Positions 18,351 through 27,907 are shown, counted from the stretch's first letter. The stretch: DNA of 64,000 nt from Candidatus Vicinibacter affinis (GCA_016714365.1 JADJNH010000005.1:636501-700500); one strand, 5' to 3'. Notes: a model not told the origin generated them from the sequence alone. Program-made: numbers and translations.

Positions 18351-18434
18351 AATTAAGCGATGCAAAACTAAATATACTCTTTTGAATACAAACTTATTTC
18401 TTAATATTGGCCAATATAAAAACAGAATGAAAAT

Positions 18435-21089
18435 ATGCGAATAAGAGAAATAAACGTCATGAAAGGACCCAATTATTGGAGTATCCGAAGGCATAAACTG
18501 ATTGTAATGGTTTTGGATCTTGAAGATTTGGAACAAAAACCTACCAATCATATTCCAGGATTTCTTGATCGTTTAAAGGATTTGCTCCCAGGTTTATACG
18601 GTCACCGTTGTTCTGTGGGTAACGAGGGCGGGTTCTATCAACGAATTGAGGAAGGTACCTGGATGGGTCATGTTGTGGAGCACATTGCTTTGGAAATTCA
18701 AACAATGGCAGGTATGGATGTTGGTTTTGGGCGTACCAGAACATACGGGGAAGAAGGTGTTTATCATGTTGTATTTGACTATCTGGAGGAAAAAGTTGGC
18801 GTTTACGCAGCCAAGGCATCTGTAAGGATTGCCGAAGCTTTGGTTGAAGGGAATTCCTACGATCTGTCTCCAGATCTTCAGGAAATGAGGGAATTAAGGG
18901 AAAGCAATCGCCTTGGCCCGAGTACAGGATCGATTATTGAAGAGGCTCAAGCCAGAGGAATTCCGTGGATAAGATTGAATAAATATAGCCTCTGTCAATT
19001 AGGTTATGGAAGGAATCAACGGAGGATTCAGGCTACTGTTACAAATAAGACCTCTAACATAGGTGTCGAGATTGCAAAAGACAAAGAGGAGACTAAATAC
19101 CTGTTAAATCAAGCCGAAATACCAGTCCCCAAAGGTGAAATAGTCCGGACTGAGGCCGGGCTTAAGGATGCTATAAATTATCTTAAATATCCATTGGTCA
19201 TAAAGCCAATTAATGGAAATCATGGTAGAGGTATCACTACCAATATACAGAGTTGGGATCAGGCAGTGAATGCTTTGCACAACGCGAAGAGGGTCTCCAC
19301 TTCAGTTATCGTCGAACAATTTATTACCGGTGAAGATTACCGTATTTTGGTCATAAATCACAAGATGGTAGCTGCCGCTAAAAGATTGCCTGCAAGGATA
19401 ATAGGCGACGGGAAACATACAGTTCAACAATTAATTGACCTGGTAAATGCTGATCCCAGAAGAGGATATGGACATGAAAAAGTGTTGACAAGTATTTCGA
19501 TTGATGAAATTACCTTGAAGTTACTGGAACTGAAAGGATATACACTGGACACCATAATTTCAAAAGGAGAAATTTTAGTTGTAAAAGATACTGCAAACCT
19601 TTCTACTGGTGGAACCTCTGTGGATGTAACAGATATTGTCCACCCGTCTATAGTATTTATGGCAGAAAGGATTTCCAGAGTAGTAGATCTGGATATTTGT
19701 GGAATTGATTTTATGACAAATGATATCAGTTCCCCAGTTTATGAAACACGAGGTGCAGTGCTTGAAGTAAATGCCGGGCCAGGATTCCGAATGCATCTAG
19801 CACCTGCTGAGGGGTTACCAAGAAATGTTGCCGCACCGGTTATTGACATGTTATATCCGCCGGGTTCACCTTCAAGAATTCCAATTGTTGCAGTAACAGG
19901 AACCAATGGGAAGACTACTACCACCAGGCTGATGGCACACATGGTGAAAATGAAGGGATATACGGTAGGTTATACCACTACGGATGGAATATATGTTCAA
20001 AACCATATGATGATGAGTGGAGACTGCTCCGGACCTGGCAGTGCGGAATTTGTATTAAGGGATCCAACGGTAAATTTTGCTGTTTTCGAAACTGCAAGAG
20101 GAGGTATCCTTAGAGCAGGTTTAGGGTTTAAAAATTGTGATACTTGTATTGTCACCAATATTGCACCAGACCATCTTGGACTAAAAGGAATTCATACTTT
20201 GGAACAATTAGCCAAGGTAAAGGCTGTGGTTGTGGAGTCTGTTAAACCAGACGGATATGCCATTCTCAATGCAGATGACGACCTGGTTTATGCTATGAGA
20301 GAAAAAGCAAATTGTAAAATCGCCTTGTTTTCTATGGACGAAAACAACAGAAAGATTAAAAAACACATGAGAGAGGGTGGATTATGTGCCATCTATGAGA
20401 ACGGATTTATCACTATATGCAAAGGGGAATGGAAACTCAGGGTAACCAAAGCGGTAAACGTTCCTTTAACATTTGGTGGAAAAGCAAGTTTTATGATCCA
20501 GAATGTACTACCAGCTACTTTGGCAGGTTATATACATGGTTTCGAACTCGGTGACCTCAGTTCAAGTTTAGAAAGTTTTATTCCTTCACCTGCGCAAACT
20601 CCAGGTAGACTTAATTTATTTAATTTTAAGAATTTTGATGTTATTCTTGACTATGCTCATAATGCAGCTGGACTTAATGCCCTCAAAAAGCTAGTTGAGA
20701 AAATGGATGGAAGCCCAAAAGTTGGAATTATTGCCGGTATAGGTGACCGTCGCAAGGAAGACAATGAAGCAATTGGATCTGTAGCAGCTTCTATTTTTGA
20801 TGAACTGATTATCAGACAGGATAAACATCTGAGAGGAAGATCAGAGCAGGAAATTGTTGAAATGATGGTAAGGGGTATTAAACAATATGATCCTGAGAAA
20901 AAAATCACCATTATCTCAAATGAAAAAGAGGCAATTTCATACGCCATTGAGAATGCAAAACAAGGATCATTAATCGTTATTTGCAGTGATTCCGTCACAG
21001 ACTCTCTCCTACAAGTTCAAAAATACAAAGAAGAAGAAGCCAGTAAATACTATGAATTTAACAAAAATGATATTCCAAATAGAAGCTAA
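18435..21089 (+). CDS. cphA: Cyanophycin synthetase
   Basis: 884 residues, usual for CphA1 (850-900). It polymerises Asp and Arg with ATP. The N domain (about 1-160) begins MRIREINVMKGPNYWS and contains H79-VV-EH83, a possible metal-binding site like the primer-generating hydrolase site described in other CphA1 N domains. The ATP-grasp domain (about 210-480) has VIKPINGNHGRG and ends LEVNAGPGFRMH. The Mur-ligase-like domain (about 485-870) has the P-loop VTGTNGKTTTTR with Lys493, ETARGGILRAGLGF and LDYAHNAAGL. All three domains look intact. Product is probably an intracellular nitrogen, carbon and energy store. Confidence 0.96.
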   Translation: MRIREINVMKGPNYWSIRRHKLIVMVLDLEDLEQKPTNHIPGFLDRLKDLLPGLYGHRCSVGNEGGFYQRIEEGTWMGHVVEHIALEIQTMAGMDVGFGRTRTYGEEGVYHVVFDYLEEKVGVYAAKASVRIAEALVEGNSYDLSPDLQEMRELRESNRLGPSTGSIIEEAQARGIPWIRLNKYSLCQLGYGRNQRRIQATVTNKTSNIGVEIAKDKEETKYLLNQAEIPVPKGEIVRTEAGLKDAINYLKYPLVIKPINGNHGRGITTNIQSWDQAVNALHNAKRVSTSVIVEQFITGEDYRILVINHKMVAAAKRLPARIIGDGKHTVQQLIDLVNADPRRGYGHEKVLTSISIDEITLKLLELKGYTLDTIISKGEILVVKDTANLSTGGTSVDVTDIVHPSIVFMAERISRVVDLDICGIDFMTNDISSPVYETRGAVLEVNAGPGFRMHLAPAEGLPRNVAAPVIDMLYPPGSPSRIPIVAVTGTNGKTTTTRLMAHMVKMKGYTVGYTTTDGIYVQNHMMMSGDCSGPGSAEFVLRDPTVNFAVFETARGGILRAGLGFKNCDTCIVTNIAPDHLGLKGIHTLEQLAKVKAVVVESVKPDGYAILNADDDLVYAMREKANCKIALFSMDENNRKIKKHMREGGLCAIYENGFITICKGEWKLRVTKAVNVPLTFGGKASFMIQNVLPATLAGYIHGFELGDLSSSLESFIPSPAQTPGRLNLFNFKNFDVILDYAHNAAGLNALKKLVEKMDGSPKVGIIAGIGDRRKEDNEAIGSVAASIFDELIIRQDKHLRGRSEQEIVEMMVRGIKQYDPEKKITIISNEKEAISYAIENAKQGSLIVICSDSVTDSLLQVQKYKEEEASKYYEFNKNDIPNRS

Positions 21090-21318
21090 AGTATTATAAT
21101 AATGTCAAATTACGTATTATTTTATTATTTAATATAAAATTTTTCTATTTTTACAATTCATCAGTGGAATCTTCAACCTATAAAAAAAATTTATATATAT
21201 AAAATATTTTTTTAAGGAAAATCAATTTTGGTTAACAAAATCACGTCGAAATCTATAATTTTGCACACGTTAAACTGAACTGACCAAGCAATTCTGAATT
21301 ATCAACCTATTTTCAATT

Positions 21319-22779
21319 ATGAAATCAAATTTTATAAAATTAGGCGCATTACTTCTCTTCGTAGTACTCATGATGCCTTCTTGTCGAAAAAGCGAGACCC
21401 AGACCGAATTTAATAATGCTGCAAGTTTTGACTATAAAGTTGTCCATTCGTGGAATGAATTATTTTTAAATATAGATAAGGATGCCTTAGGTTTCAGACC
21501 AGGACCTGGTCCAAGGGCTTTAGCTTACATGTCAATAGCCGCCTATGAGGTATGCGTACCTGGGATGCCAAAGTACAATTCATTAAAAAATCTGCCTAAC
21601 TTTCAGGGAGCAAAAATTCCTGAACTCACCGGATCTAAAGATTTACATTACCCTTCAGCGGTTAATGCAGCTTATGCCTTCTTGATGAGTAAAATGTTTG
21701 AAAAGGTAAGTTTTTTCCAATCCGGTACCGGAAGCCATATTGCAAATAATGCTGAAGCTCAGCAAATGATTGAGAATTTAAGACTAAGTCTTGAAAATGA
21801 ATACAAGAGCCAAATAAATAACACTAAGTACATTAATTCAAAGGCTTGGGGCGAGGATGTTGCCAGAGCAATTTGGGAATGGTCTACAACAGATAAAATT
21901 GGTCATGAGGCTTATCTTAATCCACTAAGCAACGATCCAACTAAGACACCATATCACAATTGGAAGGAAAAAAGTTTGGATGCATCCGGAAATAGAATCC
22001 CAGGGAAATGGGCGCCGACAAATGACAACCCGGATGGGGGGATGTTTCCTTTTTGGGGGCAGGTTCGCACCTTTGCTACCAATAATTCTCAAAAAATTTC
22101 GAGACCTCCATTGCCTTATAGTGAAGCTAAAAGTTCTCAATGGTATGCAAATAACTTAGAAGTTTATGCAGCCACCACACCCAAAGCCAGTTATGAAGAC
22201 GAGTGGGTTGCAGAATTCTGGTCTGACGATCTCTTTGGTCTAACTTTTGCGCCTCCTCCAAGAATGGTCGCTGTTATGGATCAGGTTTTTGTGAAGCAAA
22301 ATTCAACTTTGGAAGAAGCCGTATATGCCAATGCATTGATGGGTATTACTTTGAATGACTGTGCAGTGGTTTGTTGGAATTCAAAGTGGTATTATAATAC
22401 CGAAAGACCAGAGCATTTTATAAAAGATCAAATTGATCCTTCCTGGGAATCTCAACTGGATCACCCTTATACCGGACAGAAAGGGGTAACACCTGCTTTT
22501 CCTGCCTATCCATCAGGTCATTCGACATTTGGAGGTGGGGGAGCATTTGCCTTGGCCGCAGTTTGGGGAGATCATTATACCTTAACTGATAGATGTCACG
22601 AAAATCGCACTGAGTTCATTGGATCTCCAAGAACTTTCTATAACTTTAGTGATTTGGGGCTTGAAGATGCATTGTCGAGAATACCTTTAGGTGTTCACAT
22701 TCGAATTGATTGTGTGGAAGGTGTTAGATTAGGCAGAGAGGTTGGAGCTCGTGTTTCTGCACTTCCATGGAGAAAGTAA
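21319..22779 (+). CDS. Vanadium-dependent haloperoxidase / PAP2-type lipoprotein
   Basis: 486 residues. The leader MKSNFIKLGALLLFVVLMMP is followed by SCRKS, a lipobox. The full phosphatase/haloperoxidase signature is present: KWYYNTERP (K-x6-RP), YPSGHST (PSGH) and SRIPLGVH (SR-x5-H). Proteins of this size and layout in Bacteroidota are annotated as vanadium-dependent haloperoxidase family proteins, but the same signature serves acid phosphatases. Halide oxidation is therefore not proven. Predicted lipid-anchored in the cell envelope. A possible -7 element TAATTTTG lies at 21256-21263. An intrinsic terminator follows the gene. Confidence 0.88.
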   Translation: MKSNFIKLGALLLFVVLMMPSCRKSETQTEFNNAASFDYKVVHSWNELFLNIDKDALGFRPGPGPRALAYMSIAAYEVCVPGMPKYNSLKNLPNFQGAKIPELTGSKDLHYPSAVNAAYAFLMSKMFEKVSFFQSGTGSHIANNAEAQQMIENLRLSLENEYKSQINNTKYINSKAWGEDVARAIWEWSTTDKIGHEAYLNPLSNDPTKTPYHNWKEKSLDASGNRIPGKWAPTNDNPDGGMFPFWGQVRTFATNNSQKISRPPLPYSEAKSSQWYANNLEVYAATTPKASYEDEWVAEFWSDDLFGLTFAPPPRMVAVMDQVFVKQNSTLEEAVYANALMGITLNDCAVVCWNSKWYYNTERPEHFIKDQIDPSWESQLDHPYTGQKGVTPAFPAYPSGHSTFGGGGAFALAAVWGDHYTLTDRCHENRTEFIGSPRTFYNFSDLGLEDALSRIPLGVHIRIDCVEGVRLGREVGARVSALPWRK

Positions 22780-22813
22780 TGAACAATTTATTATAAACTT
22801 ATAAATTAAAAGA

Positions 22814-22840
22814 CCAGCTATTTTAGCTGGTTTTTTTTTT
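22814..22840 (+). terminator. Intrinsic terminator
   Basis: CCAGCTA (22814-22820), loop TTT, TAGCTGG (22824-22830), then ten Ts to 22840. It is a textbook rho-independent terminator 34 bp after the haloperoxidase stop, just before the MORN-repeat lipoprotein gene. Confidence 0.93.
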
Positions 22841-22851
22841 AAATTTTGCCT

Positions 22852-23307
22852 ATGAAACTGTATACATTGCTTCTTTTTGCAGTATTTTTTATTGCTTGTA
22901 CGGATAAAAACAAGCGGATTTTCCATGAAGAAAAATATGAGAATGGACAAATAAAAAGAACCTATTATAAAGTTAATGGGTCGTTCCAGGATACGATGTT
23001 CGATTATTACAATACCGGAGAATTAAAAAAAATAAGGCTATTTAAAGATGGGAAACAGCATGGAAGAGCTTTGAACTTTTATAAAACGGGCGAGCTTGAG
23101 GAGGTACAGTATTTTGTTGATGGTTTACAGGAGGGTGGAGACACCTTGTTCTATAAAAACGGTAACAAGAAATTTACCGCCCAATTTGTAAAAAACCTTA
23201 AGACTGGTCCTTTTCAAAGGTGGTCAGAGCATAAAGACAGTATGGAACTTGAAACAATGTTTAGAAACGATACCTTACTGTTATACAAAACGGCCACGGA
23301 GAAATAA
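22852..23307 (+). CDS. MORN-repeat (YwqK-family) lipoprotein
   Basis: 151 residues from the ATG at 22852, only 11 bp after a terminator T-run. The leader MKLYTLLLFAVFFIACTDK is a lipoprotein signal with Cys17. The mature part consists of MORN-like repeats of the toxin-antitoxin YwqK antitoxin family: YENGQIKRTYY, YNTGELKKIRLFKDGKQHG, YKTGELEEVQYFVDGLQEG, YKNGNKKFTAQFVKNLKTG. Repeat period is about 23 residues. YwqK acts as antitoxin in one described system, but here no toxin gene is adjacent, so the role is unknown and the family name should not be over-read. Confidence 0.82.
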   Translation: MKLYTLLLFAVFFIACTDKNKRIFHEEKYENGQIKRTYYKVNGSFQDTMFDYYNTGELKKIRLFKDGKQHGRALNFYKTGELEEVQYFVDGLQEGGDTLFYKNGNKKFTAQFVKNLKTGPFQRWSEHKDSMELETMFRNDTLLLYKTATEK

Positions 23308-23412
23308 AATGATTCTCTGGTAATTTGTTTTTAGAATATCTACAAAACCCATGTATCAAATGGGAAACAGGTTTTTGATACTTGAGGAAGATTAATTCTA
23401 TAGAGAAATAAC

Positions 23413-26085
23413 TTACTTAAGTGTTTGCTTAACTTCAGTGATTTCGTAGGCTTCCACAATGTCCCCAACTTTGATGTCATTGAAATTCTTGATGGCTATA
23501 CCGCATTCCATATTTTCTTTGACTTCCTTAACATCATCTTTAAAACGCTTGAGCGATTGCAGTTCGGCCATTCCCCCTTCTTTGTTTGGGTAAATAACTA
23601 TTCCATTCCTTATCACCCTGATTGGATTATTCCTGGCTATTTTACCATCTATCACGATTCCACCGGCAACGGTTCCAACTTTAGTGATTTTAAATACATC
23701 CCGGACTTCTACCTGACCGACAATTTTTTCTTCTTTGGTTGGCTCAAGCATACCTTCCATTGCAGCTTTAATTTCTTCAATGGCTTCATAGATTATAGAA
23801 TAGGTTTTTATTTCCACCCCTTCTTTTTCTGCCAAAGTCCTTGCTGCCGGAGAAGGTCTAACCTGGAATCCTATAACAATAGCATCTGAAGCAGATGCTA
23901 ATAATATGTCGGATTCAATAATTTGACCTACCGCTTTATGAAGTACCGATACTTTTATACTTTCAACTGAAAGTTTGATCAAACTGTCGGAAAGCGCTTC
24001 AACAGATCCATCCACGTCTCCTTTAATAATCAGGCGCAATTCTTTAAAATTACCCAAAGCCAAACGTCTCCCAATTTCATCCAAAGATATCCTCTTGGAG
24101 GCTCTATTGGCTTGCTCTCTGCTAATTTGCGCTCTTTTGGTTGCAATAAGTCTGGCTTCAGACTCATCTTCCATAACCTTGAATTTTTCTCCTGCAGTTG
24201 GAGCTCCGGTTAAACCCAATACCATGACCGGGGAAGAAGGTCCGGCTGATTTAAGTTTTTGTCCACGTTCATTGAACATGGCCTTAATTTTACCAGCGTT
24301 TTCTCCAGCAATGACTACATCACCCACTTCCAGCGTTCCATTTTGAACAAGTAATTTTGCCACATAACCGCGACCCTTGTCCAAAGATGCTTCCACCACT
24401 GTTCCAGAAGCTAATCTATCCGGATTTGCCTTTAGGTCAAGGACTTCTGCTTCCAGAATTATTTTTTCCAATAAAGATTCAATCCCAAGTCCAGTTTTTG
24501 CTGAAATTTCTTGAGAAGAATATTTTCCTCCCCAGGAATCCACAAGGAAATTCATTTGGGACAGTTCATTTTTTATTCGTTCAGGATCAGCCCCTGGTTT
24601 GTCTATTTTGTTTATTGCGAACACTATAGGCACGTTTGCTGCCTGAGCATGGGCAATAGCTTCCTTAGTTTGCGGCATAATTCTATCATCTGCAGCCACA
24701 ATAATAACAGCGACATCAGTGATTTTTGCCCCTCTAGCCCTCATAGCGGTGAACGCTTCGTGTCCGGGAGTATCGAGGAAGGTAATTTTCTTCTGATCCG
24801 GCCCAACCTTTACTTCATAAGCACCAATATGTTGGGTAATTCCGCCAGCCTCACCAGAAACTACATTTGTTTTTCTGATGTAGTCTAAGAGAGACGTCTT
24901 TCCATGATCGACATGTCCCATCACAGTTACAATAGGTGCTCTTGGAATCAGATCCTCAGGTGCGTCTTCATCATCGGATTCTATTTCCGTAGTTTCTTCA
25001 GCAGAAATAAATTCAATTTTTTTATCGAATTCCTCCGCGAGAATTTCGATAACTTCTGCATCCAATCGTTGATTAATAGACACGATAATACCCATATTCA
25101 TGCATGTCATGATGACATCAGTAACAGGTATATCCATCAAACTGGCTATCTCAGACACTGTTACAAATTCGGTGAGATGTATGACGTCAGTATGGGCATT
25201 TGATTCTGCCAATTCTGCTTTTTCACGCATTTCATCCCTTTTGTCTCTTCTGATTTTCTGCCTTTTATTTTTTCCACTAAAATTAAGGCGAGCCATTGTG
25301 GCCTTGATTTTATCTTCCACCTCTTTTTTAGAGACCTCCTTAACTTCCGGAGCATCCTGAGTATTTCGACCTCTATTGGTTTGCGTATTTCTATTTTCTG
25401 AACCAAAGTCAGTTGGACTGACTTTTTTGCGTTTCCGCTTTCTTTTTTTGGCATCTTCCTCGCTTTCTTTTTTAGCAGATTCAGATGGTTTGACAGAAGT
25501 ATCTGTAGTTTTTTTCGGCTCTTCTTTCTTTTTTGAAGGTTCTTTAAATTTGTTGGTATCAATTTTACCAAGGATTTTCAAACCTTTCAAAGTAGGCGTT
25601 TCTACTCTGGTAATTTCGTTCTCTCCTTCAATTGGAGGAATTACCTCCGGCTCCGGCTGAGGTATTTCAACTTCTTTTACCTCCGGTTCAGGTTTTTCGA
25701 GTTCAATTTTTCCAATAACCTTTAGCTTAGGCATATCAGCCTCATCCAATTTAGCTTTGAAGATTTCTTCAGATTCTTTTTCACTTTTTATTTTAGGAGC
25801 AGGAGGGGCAGGAGGAGGTGCTGATGGGGTGCCAAACAAATTTATTTCTGGTTTAGGTAATACCTTTTCCTTAACCGGGGCCACCACAGTTTTTTGTAAT
25901 TGCGCAGCTTGCTCTTTCTCAGTAATAGACCCTTGAAACTCCTTTAGGAGCTCATTATACATTTCATCTGTAACCTTGGCTGTAGGTTTGTTGTCAATGT
26001 CAAATCCTTTCAACTGAAGGTAATCGACTATTGTACTCAACCCTATGTTAAATTCAGTGGCTACTTTTATTAATATTTTGGTCAT
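23413..26085 (-). CDS. infB: Translation initiation factor IF-2
   Basis: 890 residues. It is the GTPase that brings initiator tRNA to the 30S subunit. A long charged, low-complexity N-terminal half (about residues 60-270, Pro/Glu/Lys-rich with APPPAPPAPK and RKRKRKK) precedes the second IF2_N domain. The G domain starts around residue 388: GHVDHGKTSLL, DTPGHEAF and NKIDKPGAD are standard. Domain II and the C-terminal fMet-tRNA-binding region (VGQVEVRDVFKITKVGTVAGG) are present. It is the last gene of the rimP-nusA-infB order conserved in many bacteria. Gap to nusA is 51 bp. Confidence 0.97.
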   Translation of the reverse strand: MTKILIKVATEFNIGLSTIVDYLQLKGFDIDNKPTAKVTDEMYNELLKEFQGSITEKEQAAQLQKTVVAPVKEKVLPKPEINLFGTPSAPPPAPPAPKIKSEKESEEIFKAKLDEADMPKLKVIGKIELEKPEPEVKEVEIPQPEPEVIPPIEGENEITRVETPTLKGLKILGKIDTNKFKEPSKKKEEPKKTTDTSVKPSESAKKESEEDAKKRKRKRKKVSPTDFGSENRNTQTNRGRNTQDAPEVKEVSKKEVEDKIKATMARLNFSGKNKRQKIRRDKRDEMREKAELAESNAHTDVIHLTEFVTVSEIASLMDIPVTDVIMTCMNMGIIVSINQRLDAEVIEILAEEFDKKIEFISAEETTEIESDDEDAPEDLIPRAPIVTVMGHVDHGKTSLLDYIRKTNVVSGEAGGITQHIGAYEVKVGPDQKKITFLDTPGHEAFTAMRARGAKITDVAVIIVAADDRIMPQTKEAIAHAQAANVPIVFAINKIDKPGADPERIKNELSQMNFLVDSWGGKYSSQEISAKTGLGIESLLEKIILEAEVLDLKANPDRLASGTVVEASLDKGRGYVAKLLVQNGTLEVGDVVIAGENAGKIKAMFNERGQKLKSAGPSSPVMVLGLTGAPTAGEKFKVMEDESEARLIATKRAQISREQANRASKRISLDEIGRRLALGNFKELRLIIKGDVDGSVEALSDSLIKLSVESIKVSVLHKAVGQIIESDILLASASDAIVIGFQVRPSPAARTLAEKEGVEIKTYSIIYEAIEEIKAAMEGMLEPTKEEKIVGQVEVRDVFKITKVGTVAGGIVIDGKIARNNPIRVIRNGIVIYPNKEGGMAELQSLKRFKDDVKEVKENMECGIAIKNFNDIKVGDIVEAYEITEVKQTLK

Positions 26086-26136
26086 CCTTAATTTTTACCT
26101 TTATTCTTCTTTAATCTGCTGCTTTTAGCATGATAA

Positions 26137-27372
26137 TTAATCTTCAAATTCTTTTGCCAGGATATCCAGTACTTCTTTAACGGTCTCTTCTTCCAAATCT
26201 GTCCTTCTAATTAATTCTTCCGCACTAAGATTAAGTACACTTCTGGCAGTATCACAACCTATGTTTTTCAAGGCATCAATAATCCATTCTTCAATCTCAT
26301 CTTTAAATTCGTCCAAATCCACATCATCCACTTCACCTTCCACCTGATCACGGTAAACATCAATTTCATAACCGGTCAGCTTAGATGCTAGCTTTATGTT
26401 TGACCCACCTCTTCCGATTGCCAAAGACAGTTGATCGGCATTTAAATAGACACTGGCTTTTTTATTTTTTTCATCTATTTCAATACTGTTCACTTTTGCA
26501 GGAGTCAAGGATCTTTGAATATATAAATTAAGATTATTTGTAAAATTAACGATGTCTATGTTTTCATTTCTTAATTCTCTCACGATTCCATGAATCCTGG
26601 AACCTTTCATACCAACACATGCACCCACAGGATCCACTCTATCATCAAAAGATTCTACCGCAACTTTTGCCCTTTCTCCCGGAATTCGAACGATTTTTCG
26701 TATTGCAATCAATCCATCTTCAATTTCTGGCACTTCTTGTTCCATTAGTCTTTGAAGGAAGGTGGAGTCTGTCCTGCTGAGGTGAATAACAGGAAGACTG
26801 TTTTTCATTTCAACCTTTTTAATTACAGCCCTAACGATATCTCCTTTTCTGAAATGGTCACCTTTAATCATTTCAGTTCTTGGAAGAATTAATTCATTAT
26901 TTGTTGCATCATCAATTATTAAAAGTTCTCTTTTAAGGACCTGATTCACTTCACCAATAACCAACTCACCTTCCCGTTCAGAATACCTTTTAAAGACATC
27001 ATCTTTTTCGAGTTCCATAACCCTCGAAACTAAAGTTTGTCGTGCGGCCATGATGGCCCTCCTACCAAAATCATCCAAGTTTACTTGCTCATAGCATTCT
27101 GCACCAACCTCATAATCTTCATCAATTACAAGAGCCTCGGAAATTGCTATTTCTTTTAAATCGTCTGTTACCTCACCGTCTGGGACAATCGATCTAATCC
27201 TCCAGATTTCAAGATCCCCCTTTTGGGCATTAACGATGACGTTAAAATTATCATCTGATCCATATTTCTTTTTGATCAATGAACGGAACACATCCTCAAG
27301 GACTCTCATCATTGTTGGACGGTCTATATTTTTACCTGCTTTGAATTCAGCAAAAGTTTCAACTAATTTCAT
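26137..27372 (-). CDS. nusA: Transcription termination/antitermination protein NusA
   Basis: 411 residues. The N-terminal polymerase-binding domain is about 1-125. An S1 domain follows (GEVNQVLKRELLIIDDATNN to IVRAVIKKVE), then two KH domains with VGACVGMKGSRIHGIVREL and LAIGRGGSNIKLASKLTGY. It lacks the C-terminal acidic repeats of E. coli NusA, as usual outside the proteobacteria. The C-terminus ends in a short helix-hairpin-like segment. Its start overlaps the rimP stop by four bases (ATGA). NusA stimulates pausing and intrinsic termination, which makes the hairpin in this operon's leader interesting. Confidence 0.97.
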   Translation of the reverse strand: MKLVETFAEFKAGKNIDRPTMMRVLEDVFRSLIKKKYGSDDNFNVIVNAQKGDLEIWRIRSIVPDGEVTDDLKEIAISEALVIDEDYEVGAECYEQVNLDDFGRRAIMAARQTLVSRVMELEKDDVFKRYSEREGELVIGEVNQVLKRELLIIDDATNNELILPRTEMIKGDHFRKGDIVRAVIKKVEMKNSLPVIHLSRTDSTFLQRLMEQEVPEIEDGLIAIRKIVRIPGERAKVAVESFDDRVDPVGACVGMKGSRIHGIVRELRNENIDIVNFTNNLNLYIQRSLTPAKVNSIEIDEKNKKASVYLNADQLSLAIGRGGSNIKLASKLTGYEIDVYRDQVEGEVDDVDLDEFKDEIEEWIIDALKNIGCDTARSVLNLSAEELIRRTDLEEETVKEVLDILAKEFED

Positions 27373-27839
27373 ATTTTGACAATAATTTTAGCTTCTTTAA
27401 TTTGTTGATAAGGTACCAGAATCTGTTTTATTTCTTTAATTTTCTTTTTATTCTCTTTCCGTATTTCTTCCCACTCAAGGGTAATTTTTTCAAGGTCTGC
27501 TTGTATTAGTTTTCCTTGAAGTTGGGATCCATCTATTTGAACCATTTTTAATTCACGGCCAATATTTTTAACATATTGCCTAGGAAATTTTAATGGCCTG
27601 CTTAATCCGGCAGAAGAAACCTCTAAAACGTAATCTTCACCAAACCACTTATTTTGGTCAAAGTGTTCTTCAAGGAAGCGACTAATTTGGCGACAGGTTT
27701 CCAATTGGATTCCACTGTCACTATCCAGGAAAACACCTACATTTTTACCTTTTTGTTCAAGAGCAACCAGAAAACAATCTTGAAAGTTTTCTTCTTTGAA
27801 CTTTTCCAATAAAAGATTATGTACTTCTTCTGTATACAT
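27369..27839 (-). CDS. rimP: Ribosome maturation factor RimP
   Basis: 156 residues from the ATG at 27839, the usual RimP length (~150). The frame is open upstream, but the extra 31 residues look unrelated to RimP and cover a terminator-like hairpin. RimP assists 30S subunit maturation. The family motif DYVLEVSSAGLSRPLKFPRQY (spread over about residues 67-90) is clear, with the acidic FLDSDSGIQLETCRQISRFLEE before it. It leads the rimP-nusA-infB operon and is coupled to nusA by a four-base overlap. Confidence 0.93.
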   Translation of the reverse strand: MYTEEVHNLLLEKFKEENFQDCFLVALEQKGKNVGVFLDSDSGIQLETCRQISRFLEEHFDQNKWFGEDYVLEVSSAGLSRPLKFPRQYVKNIGRELKMVQIDGSQLQGKLIQADLEKITLEWEEIRKENKKKIKEIKQILVPYQQIKEAKIIVKI

Positions 27840-27857
27840 TTCTTGCTTACAGGCAAC

Positions 27858-27883
27858 AAAAAAGGGAACTTTCTGTTCCCTTT
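27858..27883 (-). terminator. Terminator-like hairpin in the rimP-nusA-infB leader
   Basis: On the minus strand the RNA would read AAAGGGAAC, loop AGAAA, GUUCCCUUU and then further Us: a perfect 9-bp stem (27875-27883 with 27861-27869), its 3' arm running into a six-U tract (27858-27863). It lies 18 bp before the rimP start and downstream of a -7 element at 27905-27898. No gene upstream on this strand needs a terminator here, so leader attenuation is the simplest reading (inference). Confidence 0.6.
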
Positions 27884-27897
27884 CTGTAAAACCAGTG

Positions 27898-27905
27898 CAA
27901 ATATA
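27898..27905 (-). promoter_or_regulatory. Putative -7 element for rimP-nusA-infB
   Basis: On the minus strand TATATTTG reads from 27905 to 27898 and matches TAnnTTTG. The nearest TTTG on that strand (27933-27930) is 24 bp away, longer than the normal 19-21. Expected start is near 27891, giving a ~50-nt leader that contains the hairpin. Confidence 0.4.
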
Positions 27906-27907
27906 CA

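Noticed and set aside
23353..23381. GTATCAAA / TTTGATAC inverted repeat between the MORN gene and infB
   Set aside because: Only 8 bp with a 13-nt loop and no T-run in either direction; kept out of the features as probably chance.
24511..25660. Several long plus-strand frames opposite infB
   Set aside because: Same shadow effect: their sequences are just the reverse-strand reading of IF-2 codons and show no domain.
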